Shown piece after piece: positions 27,364 through 35,106 of a stretch of DNA of 35,348 nucleotides; position 1 is the stretch's first letter, and each line of letters starts with the position of its first letter. The position numbers and the translations under genes are program-made. The notes under the pieces were generated by a model, which was given only the letters and a program-made list of their open reading frames with translations, was not told the DNA's origin and did no database searches. Origin of the DNA: Gammaproteobacteria bacterium (GTDB lineage: Bacteria > Pseudomonadota > Gammaproteobacteria > Steroidobacterales > XN24); assembly GCA_024640085.1 (NCBI GenBank), contig JAHEFR010000028.1, forward strand, positions 1 through 35,348. Direction: 5' to 3'.

Positions 27364-27894
27364 ATGAGGATGTCGGTCGCCAACCTGGAGGCGATCCGGG
27401 CATGGGCCATACGCAATCAGGGCGCGGTACCTGAGCTGACGCTCAGACTCACCTTCGCTACCGACATCGCCCGCTCCGTCATCGAACAGGACGCGGCGCC
27501 GGATCCCCAGCGAGTCATCGAAATCGGCTTTGATATCGGCAATCTGATGTGGCGGATCCGTAGTTACTGCTCGGGGATGACCCGCGCATCGGGAGATCGG
27601 CGAGCAGGGCCGACTGCCGCAACGCGGGTGATTCGGGAAGCTATCCGTCGCGGCCTCACGGAGACCCGTGGTATCGCCGAATTCGTAGACGGCCAACTGG
27701 GAAAGATCGTCGAGGTGGTCGAGGTCATCGATCACGACGAGTCACTGGACATGCCCGAATTCGGTTTCCGCCCGATCGCCGTGAACCGACAGGGGGACGT
27801 CTACACGTTCGCGGATGTGAGTGACGAGCCCTGTCGCCCATCCAGGATACGCAGCCTGCCGTCGTCGATCGGCAAGGCGCGACGCGGCGCCTAG
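27364..27894 (+). CDS. Protein of unknown function
   Basis: A 176-residue protein that I do not recognise. No signal peptide or membrane span is present. The first 150 residues read as a soluble mixed fold with a helical start (LEAIRAWAIRNQGAVPELTLRL). The last 20 residues are basic and low-complexity. Third positions are GC-rich in this frame, supporting it over the shorter antisense frame. The second ATG (27370) is an equally possible start; neither has a clear ribosome site. It is convergent with the methyltransferase gene. Confidence 0.5.
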   Translation: MRMSVANLEAIRAWAIRNQGAVPELTLRLTFATDIARSVIEQDAAPDPQRVIEIGFDIGNLMWRIRSYCSGMTRASGDRRAGPTAATRVIREAIRRGLTETRGIAEFVDGQLGKIVEVVEVIDHDESLDMPEFGFRPIAVNRQGDVYTFADVSDEPCRPSRIRSLPSSIGKARRGA

Positions 27895-27978
27895 CCGCAC
27901 CCCCGAGACCACACTTTCCCTGCCCATGATGGGCTGCCACCTGCGGCCCGGCCCTCAGGTGGGCCGTATGCTACCGCC

Positions 27979-28791
27979 TCACCGTCCGTCGACATGCAGA
28001 AGGCGGGTGTTCTTCTTGAGCGTTCTCAGGGTCAGGAAGATGACGGTAGCCGCGGCAAAGGCCGCGACCCACGGCCAGTCGGTCCTGAGCCAGGTCGTCA
28101 GGGGTACCCTCTTGAAGATCACGTCGACGAGGAAATCAAGGATCAGGAAGACAGAGCAGAGCGCCATGAGACCGTTGTATTCCCGCTTCAGAACAGTACG
28201 GAAGGAAAAGCTCAAATCGGCCTTGCGCCAGAGAGAAAGTCTCGGCCAGAAGATCGGCGTCCGGTCCGCCCAGGTCGTGTACTCCTCGCCAAACTGGCCC
28301 GCGAGAAAGCTCTCCTCGGCGGCGATGATCCGCTCGATGTACAGCCAGTAGGCCAGGCACCCAATGACGATGAACCACCAGACCTTGATGGCGACCAGGA
28401 GGCCCAGGATAGCCAGTCCATTCCCGAGATACAGCGGATTCCTGACCACCGAGTAGAGGCCCAGCGTATTCAGTTGTCTCGCTACCTGGCTGCCCGTATT
28501 CCTCCCGGAGGTCCCCGAAGGGACGGAACCTACGGTGACCCAGCGCACGGCGAGCCCGGTCATGGAGACCAGGAATCCGACCCCCGCCCACGAGTCGTCG
28601 GAAGCGACCCCGTGACCCAGTTCGAGCAGCGCTCGCTCCCGGATCACCATGAATCCCGGGACCAGGAGCAGGATCGGCAGGTAGCTCCGCCACCGGAACA
28701 GGAAATTCCCCTGCTGGACGATCTTGTCGACGACTTTCATCTGCCCTGCCTGCTGCACTGAGGTCATGGTAGCCCGGGCCGTCTCCACCAT
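27979..28791 (-). CDS. Membrane-bound isoprenylcysteine/phospholipid methyltransferase family protein
   Basis: Integral membrane SAM-dependent methyltransferase of 270 residues with about five spans. The family fingerprint GLYSVVRNPLYLGN (111-124) is followed by the EESFLAGQFGEEYTTWADRTPIFWP region, which forms the cofactor and substrate site in the ICMT/PEMT superfamily. The SGRNTG segment before it recalls LmtA-type lipid A phosphate methyltransferases, but this is only a resemblance. Possible starts are the ATG at 28791 or the ATG at 28740 (MKVVDKIVQQGNF). Confidence 0.82.
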   Translation of the reverse strand: MVETARATMTSVQQAGQMKVVDKIVQQGNFLFRWRSYLPILLLVPGFMVIRERALLELGHGVASDDSWAGVGFLVSMTGLAVRWVTVGSVPSGTSGRNTGSQVARQLNTLGLYSVVRNPLYLGNGLAILGLLVAIKVWWFIVIGCLAYWLYIERIIAAEESFLAGQFGEEYTTWADRTPIFWPRLSLWRKADLSFSFRTVLKREYNGLMALCSVFLILDFLVDVIFKRVPLTTWLRTDWPWVAAFAAATVIFLTLRTLKKNTRLLHVDGR

Positions 28792-28924
28792 TCCAGACTA
28801 GCTCTCGACCTGGCGCCTTCCCTGTCTCCCTCTACGTGCGACCCGGATCACCGCGCCCCGGCGTCCACTCGCCAACTACTGCAGGCAAGGACGTCAGCGC
28901 AGATCTCTCCACATATTTCGGGGA

Positions 28925-29390
28925 TCATGACGGATCGAAAATGCTAGGCAGCAGATTCTCGCCGGCAATCAGCCTTGCGATTCGCCGGCCGCCACAAACG
29001 GAGGGCAGAAGCCCGACGCCGTTGCAGCCGAAGTTGTGCGGCAGAACCCCGTTGCGCCTCCAACGCTAGGTCGACTCCATAGTCATCGACCAGCGCGCCG
29101 ATCGGCTTCTCGAAATAGGTCACCAGCTGACCGGCGTTGTATCCACTGGCCCCGTCGGCGATCCGTCCGGTCTCCAGCCGTACCACTGGTTCCGTGGTGT
29201 CCCGGAGTGTGAAGAACGCGGTGGCGATGCCGGCAATGCCACCACCAACGATTGCCACGGCGCTTTCGGTGTCCGTATCGAGCACCGCCGGCTGCCGGTT
29301 GATTTCCAGCTCGTCTGGCCAGGAAGGATGGTTGGGTCGTATCTGTTGTTCCCGGTCTGCCCCGCTTGACAACGATTCAATGAAACGTCC
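28925..29390 (-). pseudogene. FAD-dependent oxidoreductase (DAO family) remnant with internal deletion
   Basis: The N-terminal piece (about 29372 down to 29045) encodes a DAO-type start: VAIVGGGIAGIATAFF, then DGASGYNAGQLVTYFEKPIGALVDDYG...LEAQR. Immediately after, the frame shifts by one. The new frame reads LPHNFGCNGVGLLPSVCGGRR with a plausible C-terminal tail to the TGA at 28925-28927. Intact family members are around 400 residues or more, so most of the middle is missing. Only a TTG start is available. The gene is almost certainly non-functional. Confidence 0.8.
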
Positions 29391-29590
29391 CTGTTCGCCA
29401 CCCAGTCGTATGCGAAACCTGGCCTGGAGACGCGGGCCAGGTCAGTGTAGGGAAGGCACGAGAAATGCAGATGACCTGGCCTCATGGCGCCTGGCACATT
29501 TCGCTCGGTCCGACATACTCACGGAATCCTCGTTATTCGGCTCATCCGCTGGAATGTCTTCGAGGGAGATGGTTGGCGGCAAGAATTTTG

Positions 29591-30958
29591 TCAGTCGTGG
29601 CGGAACCACCGGGTCACCACCAGGTCGGCGCCAGCCACGGTAGCGGCGAAACTGGTGGGGGACACCTCGACCGATGCGCCGGAGCTCGTTGACACGCTCA
29701 CTGGCGCTGCATCCTGGACCTTTATCAGTCCTTTCGGTACCGGAATCACGGTCGGCTCACTCACCGGTTGGTATCCATCCCCTCGGGTACCTGGCCGGCG
29801 GTCCGGCAAGGATGCAAGGAGACTTTCTATATCGGTCCGCTGCCTGAAGGACGCAACAAAATAGACTTGCTCGATCCCACGATATTGATCGAGGCCCCAC
29901 CACTCATCGCCTTCGGGCAATAGATACTTCCGTCCGGCCTCGACCGGATTTCCAGGACCGACAGTCGATTCCGGAAAGATCTTCGCAATGAATCCTGTTG
30001 CATCGATCCCGATGATGTACACAAAACACGCGCAATCCACCGAGAAAAGAATTTTGAGCCTGTCCCCGGCCGCCGGATCGCCCTGGCTACTATGGAGCAC
30101 GGCACCATCGGCGACCGGCTCGAGGCGAAATGTTCCGTCCGCATTCTGTCGCTGCGCGAGCAACGCAGCGGTCAAATCGATCGTCTGAGGACCAGCCCTG
30201 GTTTCCGCTGAATCTGCTGAATCGGTTTCACCTGGGGAGCGTTGGTACTGATTTGGGCTCGAGCTGTAGTTGCCCTGCCCTTGATTGGAATAAGGATCGT
30301 TGTACGCGCCCTGACTCTGGTTTGCATAGGGGTCGTTGTATCCCCCCTGACCCTGGGTGGATCCCTGGGAGGCTCCCTGGCCGGCATACGGATCGGAATA
30401 GGTTCCCTGCTGATTGGCATACGGGTCGTTATAACCACTCTGGCCCTGGTTAGCGTAAGGATCATTGGAGGCACCCTGGCTCGGACTCGCATACGGATCT
30501 GAGTAGGCCCCCTGCTGCTGGCTCGCATACGGATCGTTGTAACCGCCCTGACTCTGAACGGGGTACTGAGGGCTGGCCTGGTTGCCGTACGTAGAACCGT
30601 ACGCCTGCTGCCCCTGGTAGGTCCCCTGCCCTCCCTGAGACTGACCGTAATACCCGCCACCCGGGTATGACCCACCTGCCTGTGCCGTCTGCGGGTATTG
30701 CTGTCCAGGCTGGTTGATACCCAGCTCCTTGTAAGCCAGCGCAGCAATCAGGTCCGCCAGCACGCGGGAGTAATCTTGTCCGTAATTCGATTGCGCGGTC
30801 CCGACCAGGCCCTGCTGGAAGCCAACCGCCATCTGGCCCAACTGTGTTCCAACCGCTGCGCAGGACGACAGCATTCCTCCCGAGGCAATTACGGAAATGC
30901 ATGTCAAAACAACAATGCGGGTCCTACGCACGGTGTGCCTGAAAGTAGCTGCATCCAT
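29591..30958 (-). CDS. Repeat-containing lipoprotein with DUF4384 domain
   Basis: A 455-residue predicted outer-membrane lipoprotein. From the ATG at 30958, which has a GGGGGA ribosome site, the signal ends in lipobox LSSC with the lipidated cysteine at residue 33 and Ala at +2. Next comes a Gly/Gln/Tyr-rich region with seven DPYA/DPYS units (about residues 138-231). The C-terminal DUF4384 domain follows (about 295-395: RLKILFSVDCACFVYIIGID, KIFPES, KYLLPEGDEWWGLDQYRGIEQVYFVAS). DUF4384 often occurs with caspase-like and envelope proteins, and here the gene is divergent from a caspase-family gene. Function unknown. Confidence 0.85.
   Translation of the reverse strand: MDAATFRHTVRRTRIVVLTCISVIASGGMLSSCAAVGTQLGQMAVGFQQGLVGTAQSNYGQDYSRVLADLIAALAYKELGINQPGQQYPQTAQAGGSYPGGGYYGQSQGGQGTYQGQQAYGSTYGNQASPQYPVQSQGGYNDPYASQQQGAYSDPYASPSQGASNDPYANQGQSGYNDPYANQQGTYSDPYAGQGASQGSTQGQGGYNDPYANQSQGAYNDPYSNQGQGNYSSSPNQYQRSPGETDSADSAETRAGPQTIDLTAALLAQRQNADGTFRLEPVADGAVLHSSQGDPAAGDRLKILFSVDCACFVYIIGIDATGFIAKIFPESTVGPGNPVEAGRKYLLPEGDEWWGLDQYRGIEQVYFVASFRQRTDIESLLASLPDRRPGTRGDGYQPVSEPTVIPVPKGLIKVQDAAPVSVSTSSGASVEVSPTSFAATVAGADLVVTRWFRHD
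30266..30547 (-). repeat. Tandem repeat encoding GxYxDPYA units
   Basis: Seven imperfect units of about 33-39 bases plus a degenerate eighth encode variants of GGYNDPYANQ-Q. Spacing is irregular, with a Gly/Gln/Ser-rich insert after the fifth unit. The repeats stay in frame and lie wholly inside the lipoprotein gene. Copy number may vary between strains. Confidence 0.8.
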
Positions 30959-31043
30959 TGGACTTCCCCCGATCACCGTCCCACGCGCCGTCGTTGTCGC
31001 TGTCGCGATCCGCATCATTCACACAGACACTTTACGCCCACAC

Positions 31044-31062
31044 GAGTATGGACTCTATACTC
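31044..31062. promoter_or_regulatory. Inverted repeat in the divergent lipoprotein/caspase promoter region
   Basis: Perfect arms GAGTAT (31044-31049) and ATACTC (31057-31062) flank 7 bases. The right arm overlaps TATACT (31056-31061), a good -10 match for the caspase gene, with a poor TTTACG 19 bases upstream. A regulator bound here could control both divergent genes. Confidence 0.4.
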
Positions 31063-31147
31063 CGAAGCCGTTATCCGGACAATTCCCGGGTCTCACACCA
31101 GGGCGAAGAGGCCGAGGTATAGTGCTTCTGCCCCTGTGGACAGGTGA

Positions 31148-33460
31148 ATGGCTACAATGGCTCTGCAGTGCTATCCCGGAAATGAAACGCCTGCGGGCAG
31201 TGACGGGTACGTGACACAGAAAGCAGACAGCTATCGCCTTTTGATTGTGGTTGCGACCGCGACGCTCGCCGTGCTGGTGTCTGCGGCATCGTCTGGTAGC
31301 ACAGACCGAACCGCCGCGGCGGATGATCTGCTTGTGGTCGACTGTCTGTTACCGGGGCAGATCCGGAAGCTCGGCACGAGAACAACTTATGTCAGTCCAC
31401 GGCGCCCAGTGAAGACCACGGCCCTGGACTGCGGGATTCGAGGCGGCGAGTACGTGGCATACGATCGCGCAAACGCCGAGACCGCACTGAAAGTCTGGTT
31501 GCCGATGGCCCGCCAGGGAGACATCGAAGCTGCCGTCTACGTTGGGGAGATTTTCGAGAAAGGTATCGGAGGGACTCCGGACTACAAGACTGCAGCTCAC
31601 TGGTATCAGATCGCCGCGGAGGCAGGAGACCTTCGGGCCCAGATCAATCTGGGACATCTGTACGAAAGTGGCCTTGGCGTTCCTCGTGATCCGGCCAAGG
31701 CCGTCGATTGGTATCGGCGCGCCTCTGGGCTTCCCAATATCCAGCTCAACGACGCGAGTGTCGATCCAGCATCGTCTCGGAGAGACACTGAGCGTGCTGA
31801 GGCAGAGACATTGCGCCGGGAATTGGAGCGGGTCAGGACAGAAAGCGACAAACTCCGCGAGGAACTCGACACCACAAGGGAAGAGCTGGAGCGGGCTCGC
31901 TCCTCGCCAAAGGCGGCCACTCAGCCAGAACAGGTCAAGGAACCCGATCCGAACGAGCTGGCCCAGGATTTGGAAGAGACGCGTAGGGCCAAGCGCACCG
32001 CCGAGGCGGACGCATTGGCAATGAGACAGACCCTCGCCGAAAGGGAGGCCGAGATCGCAGACCTGGTCGAACTGCTCGGCGAAACGCGTGTCGCCCTGGA
32101 ACATGCCCGCACGGAGCTGGACAACAAGGCAGCAACTCTCGCGCAAAGTGATGCAGCACTGGCGCAGCTCGCTGAACAGCAGCGACAGCTGGAGCGAATG
32201 TCGGCGGATCTTGTCTCCCGCGAAAACGCGCTGTCTGCTCAACGGGCCGAGGCGCTTCAGCTGCGAAGCAGGATCGACCGGCTGGAGAATCAGACGCGTC
32301 AAAGTGAGGCCCGAGCCCAGGCCGAACTGAGCGATGCCGCACAGCAGCGGCTCCTCGCGGGACCGGAGATTTCGGTGGTCGAACCGCCGTTACAGGTGAG
32401 CCGCGGTGTGGCTGTGGTGGCTGCTGCGGAGGTCGCGTTGGTCTCAGCGGATATCCACAAACGCACCGTAATCGGCCGGGTCACTGCCCCGGCCGGTCTG
32501 CTCAGCGTGACTGTCAATGACCGCGCGGTGGAGCCAAATGATCTCGGAGTATTCACCACGCAGGTTCCGCTGACAGACGAGCGCACCCCGGTTCTGATAG
32601 CGGCCGTGGACCATCAGGGCAAGCGGGAGGAGCTTGTTTTCGAGCTAGTGAGGTCCAGACCCGTCAACGCCCCGGAGCTGTCAACATACGAACAACCAGT
32701 CATCCCCAAGCTCAAATTCGGCAAATACCATGCCCTCGTTATCGGCAACAACAATTACGCGCACCTGCCGGATCTCAACACCGCCATTACCGACGCCCAG
32801 GCGCTGCATGAGGTCCTCAGGGACCGATATGGTTTCGAGAGCACCCTGCTGACCGATGCGAACCGTTACGAGATTCTTTCTGCCCTGAACAATCTCCGCG
32901 AACGATTGACGAGCGATGACAACCTGCTGATCTACTACGCGGGCCACGGCACGCTGGACGAGGTCAACATGCGAGGGCAGTGGCTGCCGGTTGATGCCGA
33001 GCCCGGCAACACGGCCAACTGGCTCTCGAACGTTGCGATCACGGACATTTTGAACGTGGTAGCGGCGAAACACATCTTGGTCATCGCAGATTCGTGCTAT
33101 TCGGGATCGCTGACCCGCTCGTCCATAGGCAAACTGACGACAGGAATGACAGAAGACGAAAGACTCAACTGGCTGCGAACAATGCTGGACAAGCGAGCCA
33201 GGATGGTGTTTACGTCCGGAGGCCTGCAACCTGTGCTGGATTCTGGTGGTGGAGAGCACTCAGTGTTCAGCAAGGCCCTGCTCGAGGCGCTCAATGCAAA
33301 CCAGGAGGTCATCGAGGGACAGCGGCTCTACCAACAGGTGGCCGCGCGGGTCGCGTACGCTGCATCGAGCGTACAATTTGAACAGGTGCCGGAATATGCA
33401 CCGCTGCGTTTTGCCGGTCACGAAACCGGTGATTTCTTCTTTGTCCCTGGCGGTGGCTGA
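31148..33460 (+). CDS. Exported caspase-family (peptidase C14) protein with Sel1 repeats and coiled coil
   Basis: A 770-residue multidomain protein. A hydrophobic stretch (about 30-48) acts as signal or anchor. A conserved-looking Cys-containing region follows (66-95), then two Sel1-type repeats (about 111-193), a long coiled coil (about 212-400) and a beta-rich domain (about 407-510). Last is a caspase-like domain (about 525-765) with its dyad: H600 in YYAGHG and C650 in IADSCYSGSL. Possible starts are the ATG at 31148, the ATG at 31157 (better ribosome-site spacing) or the GTG at 31211. Substrate and trigger are unknown. Confidence 0.9.
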   Translation: MATMALQCYPGNETPAGSDGYVTQKADSYRLLIVVATATLAVLVSAASSGSTDRTAAADDLLVVDCLLPGQIRKLGTRTTYVSPRRPVKTTALDCGIRGGEYVAYDRANAETALKVWLPMARQGDIEAAVYVGEIFEKGIGGTPDYKTAAHWYQIAAEAGDLRAQINLGHLYESGLGVPRDPAKAVDWYRRASGLPNIQLNDASVDPASSRRDTERAEAETLRRELERVRTESDKLREELDTTREELERARSSPKAATQPEQVKEPDPNELAQDLEETRRAKRTAEADALAMRQTLAEREAEIADLVELLGETRVALEHARTELDNKAATLAQSDAALAQLAEQQRQLERMSADLVSRENALSAQRAEALQLRSRIDRLENQTRQSEARAQAELSDAAQQRLLAGPEISVVEPPLQVSRGVAVVAAAEVALVSADIHKRTVIGRVTAPAGLLSVTVNDRAVEPNDLGVFTTQVPLTDERTPVLIAAVDHQGKREELVFELVRSRPVNAPELSTYEQPVIPKLKFGKYHALVIGNNNYAHLPDLNTAITDAQALHEVLRDRYGFESTLLTDANRYEILSALNNLRERLTSDDNLLIYYAGHGTLDEVNMRGQWLPVDAEPGNTANWLSNVAITDILNVVAAKHILVIADSCYSGSLTRSSIGKLTTGMTEDERLNWLRTMLDKRARMVFTSGGLQPVLDSGGGEHSVFSKALLEALNANQEVIEGQRLYQQVAARVAYAASSVQFEQVPEYAPLRFAGHETGDFFFVPGGG

Positions 33461-33480
33461 ACCGGGCTGTCCGATCCGGC

Positions 33481-34752
33481 TCAGAGTTCCTTGCGCAGCC
33501 CGAGAATCACGCGGTAGCGATCGAAGTCCTGGTATCCCAGCAGGACTTCCCCGTCGATAAAGGGAATCCAGCCGTTGGGAAACACCGCGGCCAGACCGAG
33601 CCCAACATTGAAGTAGTCGGTATCGGGATCGTTGCCTTCCAGGCCGTATAGCGTGTCGGCAGAGTCCTCCACGAACGCGCTCGTGATGTCCGGACGATCG
33701 TCCTCAAATTCGTGGTTGTACTCGACGCGAAACTGGGGCAGCCAGACACCGCTCTTGCTGCTCAGTGCGACGCTGGTCCTGAAACCCAGATGAGCTAAAA
33801 CGGAGTCCTGGTCTGATTCGTCAATGTGCATGTTGAGTCCGGAGCCATCCAGGTCACGCTCCTGGTAATCGTCCACATTCGACGAAGCAACGGTCACACC
33901 GGCATATGGCCCGAAGCTCCACGCGCCCCGCTGCATGTCATACCCGACATTCGCGCTGCCCCACCAGCTGTCCCCGTCCGGCGTCCCCTTTGTTCTCACG
34001 CTCGTTTGAGAACTTCGGCCGCTCTCCTGAAAAACCGAGTGTCGTTGAAACGTGTAATCCGTCGTGCGGTATCCGAAAGAGCCGTCCACGTAAACGCCTC
34101 CGCCCGTGGCGTAAGAGCCGAAGACGATCACATCAATGCTCTCGGACTCCATCTTTCCGGCATCAGACGCGGGTGTGAAAGGCTCCCCTTGCTGAAGATC
34201 CCGATCGAACTTCGAGTCCATCTGCTCGTAGCCGACAAGACCACCAATAACGAAGTTGTCCGACATGCGATAATCGAGACCCAGTTCCAGGGCCCAGAGA
34301 TCACCGTCGTAGCCGCGGTCCGGGTCACCGCCCTTCGGGCGGTCGCTCTTGAACCACTCACCCCGTAGATTCGCCAGCAGGCTCAGACGTCCGAAGGAGT
34401 AGCTGGCCGCTTCGTCGGCGAGTGCCGACTCACCTTCCCGCAGCCGCTCACCTCGCTCCCGCGTTTCCTTACTCCGGCCCTGGGCGACTGCCAGCGACAC
34501 ATCGTTGTTGCTGAGCGTCTGACTCGGATTGAGCGAAGACTCACTATCTCCGGAAAGATCGCCGTCTCCTGTACCGCTCCCCGTCTCGGCGCACCGTGTG
34601 GCAAGATCGCCAGTCGGCGAGCCACTGCCCGCACAAACGTTCGTGAAGAACGCCTGGAAATCGGCGTTTGCTGCGTGGACGCTGCCCGTCACGAAGATTG
34701 CCGAAGCTACGGATAGTGCAGCAATTATTCGGCCAGAGAGTCTTCCAAGCAT
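33481..34752 (-). CDS. Autotransporter beta-barrel domain protein with short passenger
   Basis: A 423-residue outer-membrane protein. The ATG at 34752 follows a G8 ribosome site with 7-base spacing and starts a signal peptide cleaved near VHAA (about 28). The N-terminal part (about 29-125) is short and Gly/Ser/Asp-rich, with a cysteine pair C40/C54 and no beta-helix repeats. The rest (about 130-423) is an autotransporter-type barrel with alternating strands (LWALELGLDYRMSDNFVIGGLVGYEQ, VYVDGSFGYRTTDYTF). The last residue is Leu rather than the usual Phe. It is convergent with the caspase gene, only 20 bases apart. Confidence 0.85.
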   Translation of the reverse strand: MLGRLSGRIIAALSVASAIFVTGSVHAANADFQAFFTNVCAGSGSPTGDLATRCAETGSGTGDGDLSGDSESSLNPSQTLSNNDVSLAVAQGRSKETRERGERLREGESALADEAASYSFGRLSLLANLRGEWFKSDRPKGGDPDRGYDGDLWALELGLDYRMSDNFVIGGLVGYEQMDSKFDRDLQQGEPFTPASDAGKMESESIDVIVFGSYATGGGVYVDGSFGYRTTDYTFQRHSVFQESGRSSQTSVRTKGTPDGDSWWGSANVGYDMQRGAWSFGPYAGVTVASSNVDDYQERDLDGSGLNMHIDESDQDSVLAHLGFRTSVALSSKSGVWLPQFRVEYNHEFEDDRPDITSAFVEDSADTLYGLEGNDPDTDYFNVGLGLAAVFPNGWIPFIDGEVLLGYQDFDRYRVILGLRKEL

Positions 34753-35106
34753 GCCTAGTCCCCCCCCGAGAAGCGGCAACAGGTCGACTTGTCGTGCACC
34801 CGATCATAACAGACGTATACGCCAATGGAATCGCCCGCTGATCCCGGTCCCAGGCATCCGTGTCTTGGCATCGCTGCATCCTTGGTCTAGGCTTTTTTAC
34901 TAACGGTGTGTCTACAGGAGATCTGTCGGCACGCAAAACTAATAAGAATTTCCCGATATGAGGGGCGGCGCCGACTTCGTCGGAGCTTGGGAAAGCGGTG
35001 CCGAAGTGAGCGCACACAGCCGCAAGCCTGTTGGCGTGGCGTGCTGTCAATACGCAATCGCCCGTTGCTTGAAACGGTTCGGTTGCGGCGGGGGGGGGGA
35101 GCGCCA
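34753..35106. other. Divergent intergenic region between autotransporter and Hcp-like genes
   Basis: No gene is supported. Each end carries a homopolymeric tract serving as a ribosome site: C8 at 34760-34767 (G8 for the autotransporter) and G10 at 35090-35099 (for the Hcp-like gene). The middle has a mildly AT-rich patch near 34930-34960 where promoters might lie, but no convincing -35/-10 pair was found. Confidence 0.5.
35090..35101 (+). promoter_or_regulatory. G10 tract forming the ribosome-binding site of the Hcp-like gene
   Basis: Ten consecutive G followed by AG lie 7 bases before a GTG (35107) and 13 before an ATG (35113). Tracts of this length are prone to slippage, which would change ribosome-site spacing and so expression. 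Confidence 0.55.

Noticed and set aside
29120-29497. Minus-strand open frame overlapping the oxidoreductase remnant
   Set aside because: It is a different frame of the same region with no family features; the remnant's DAO motifs lie in the neighbouring frame.
30266-30547. Possible CRISPR-like repeat
   Set aside because: Units are imperfect, in frame and irregularly spaced, and encode a regular peptide repeat; no spacers of uniform length and no cas genes.
31349-32302. Minus-strand open frame opposite the Sel1/coiled-coil part of the caspase gene
   Set aside because: Antisense of a well-defined repeat and coiled-coil region; no family resemblance.
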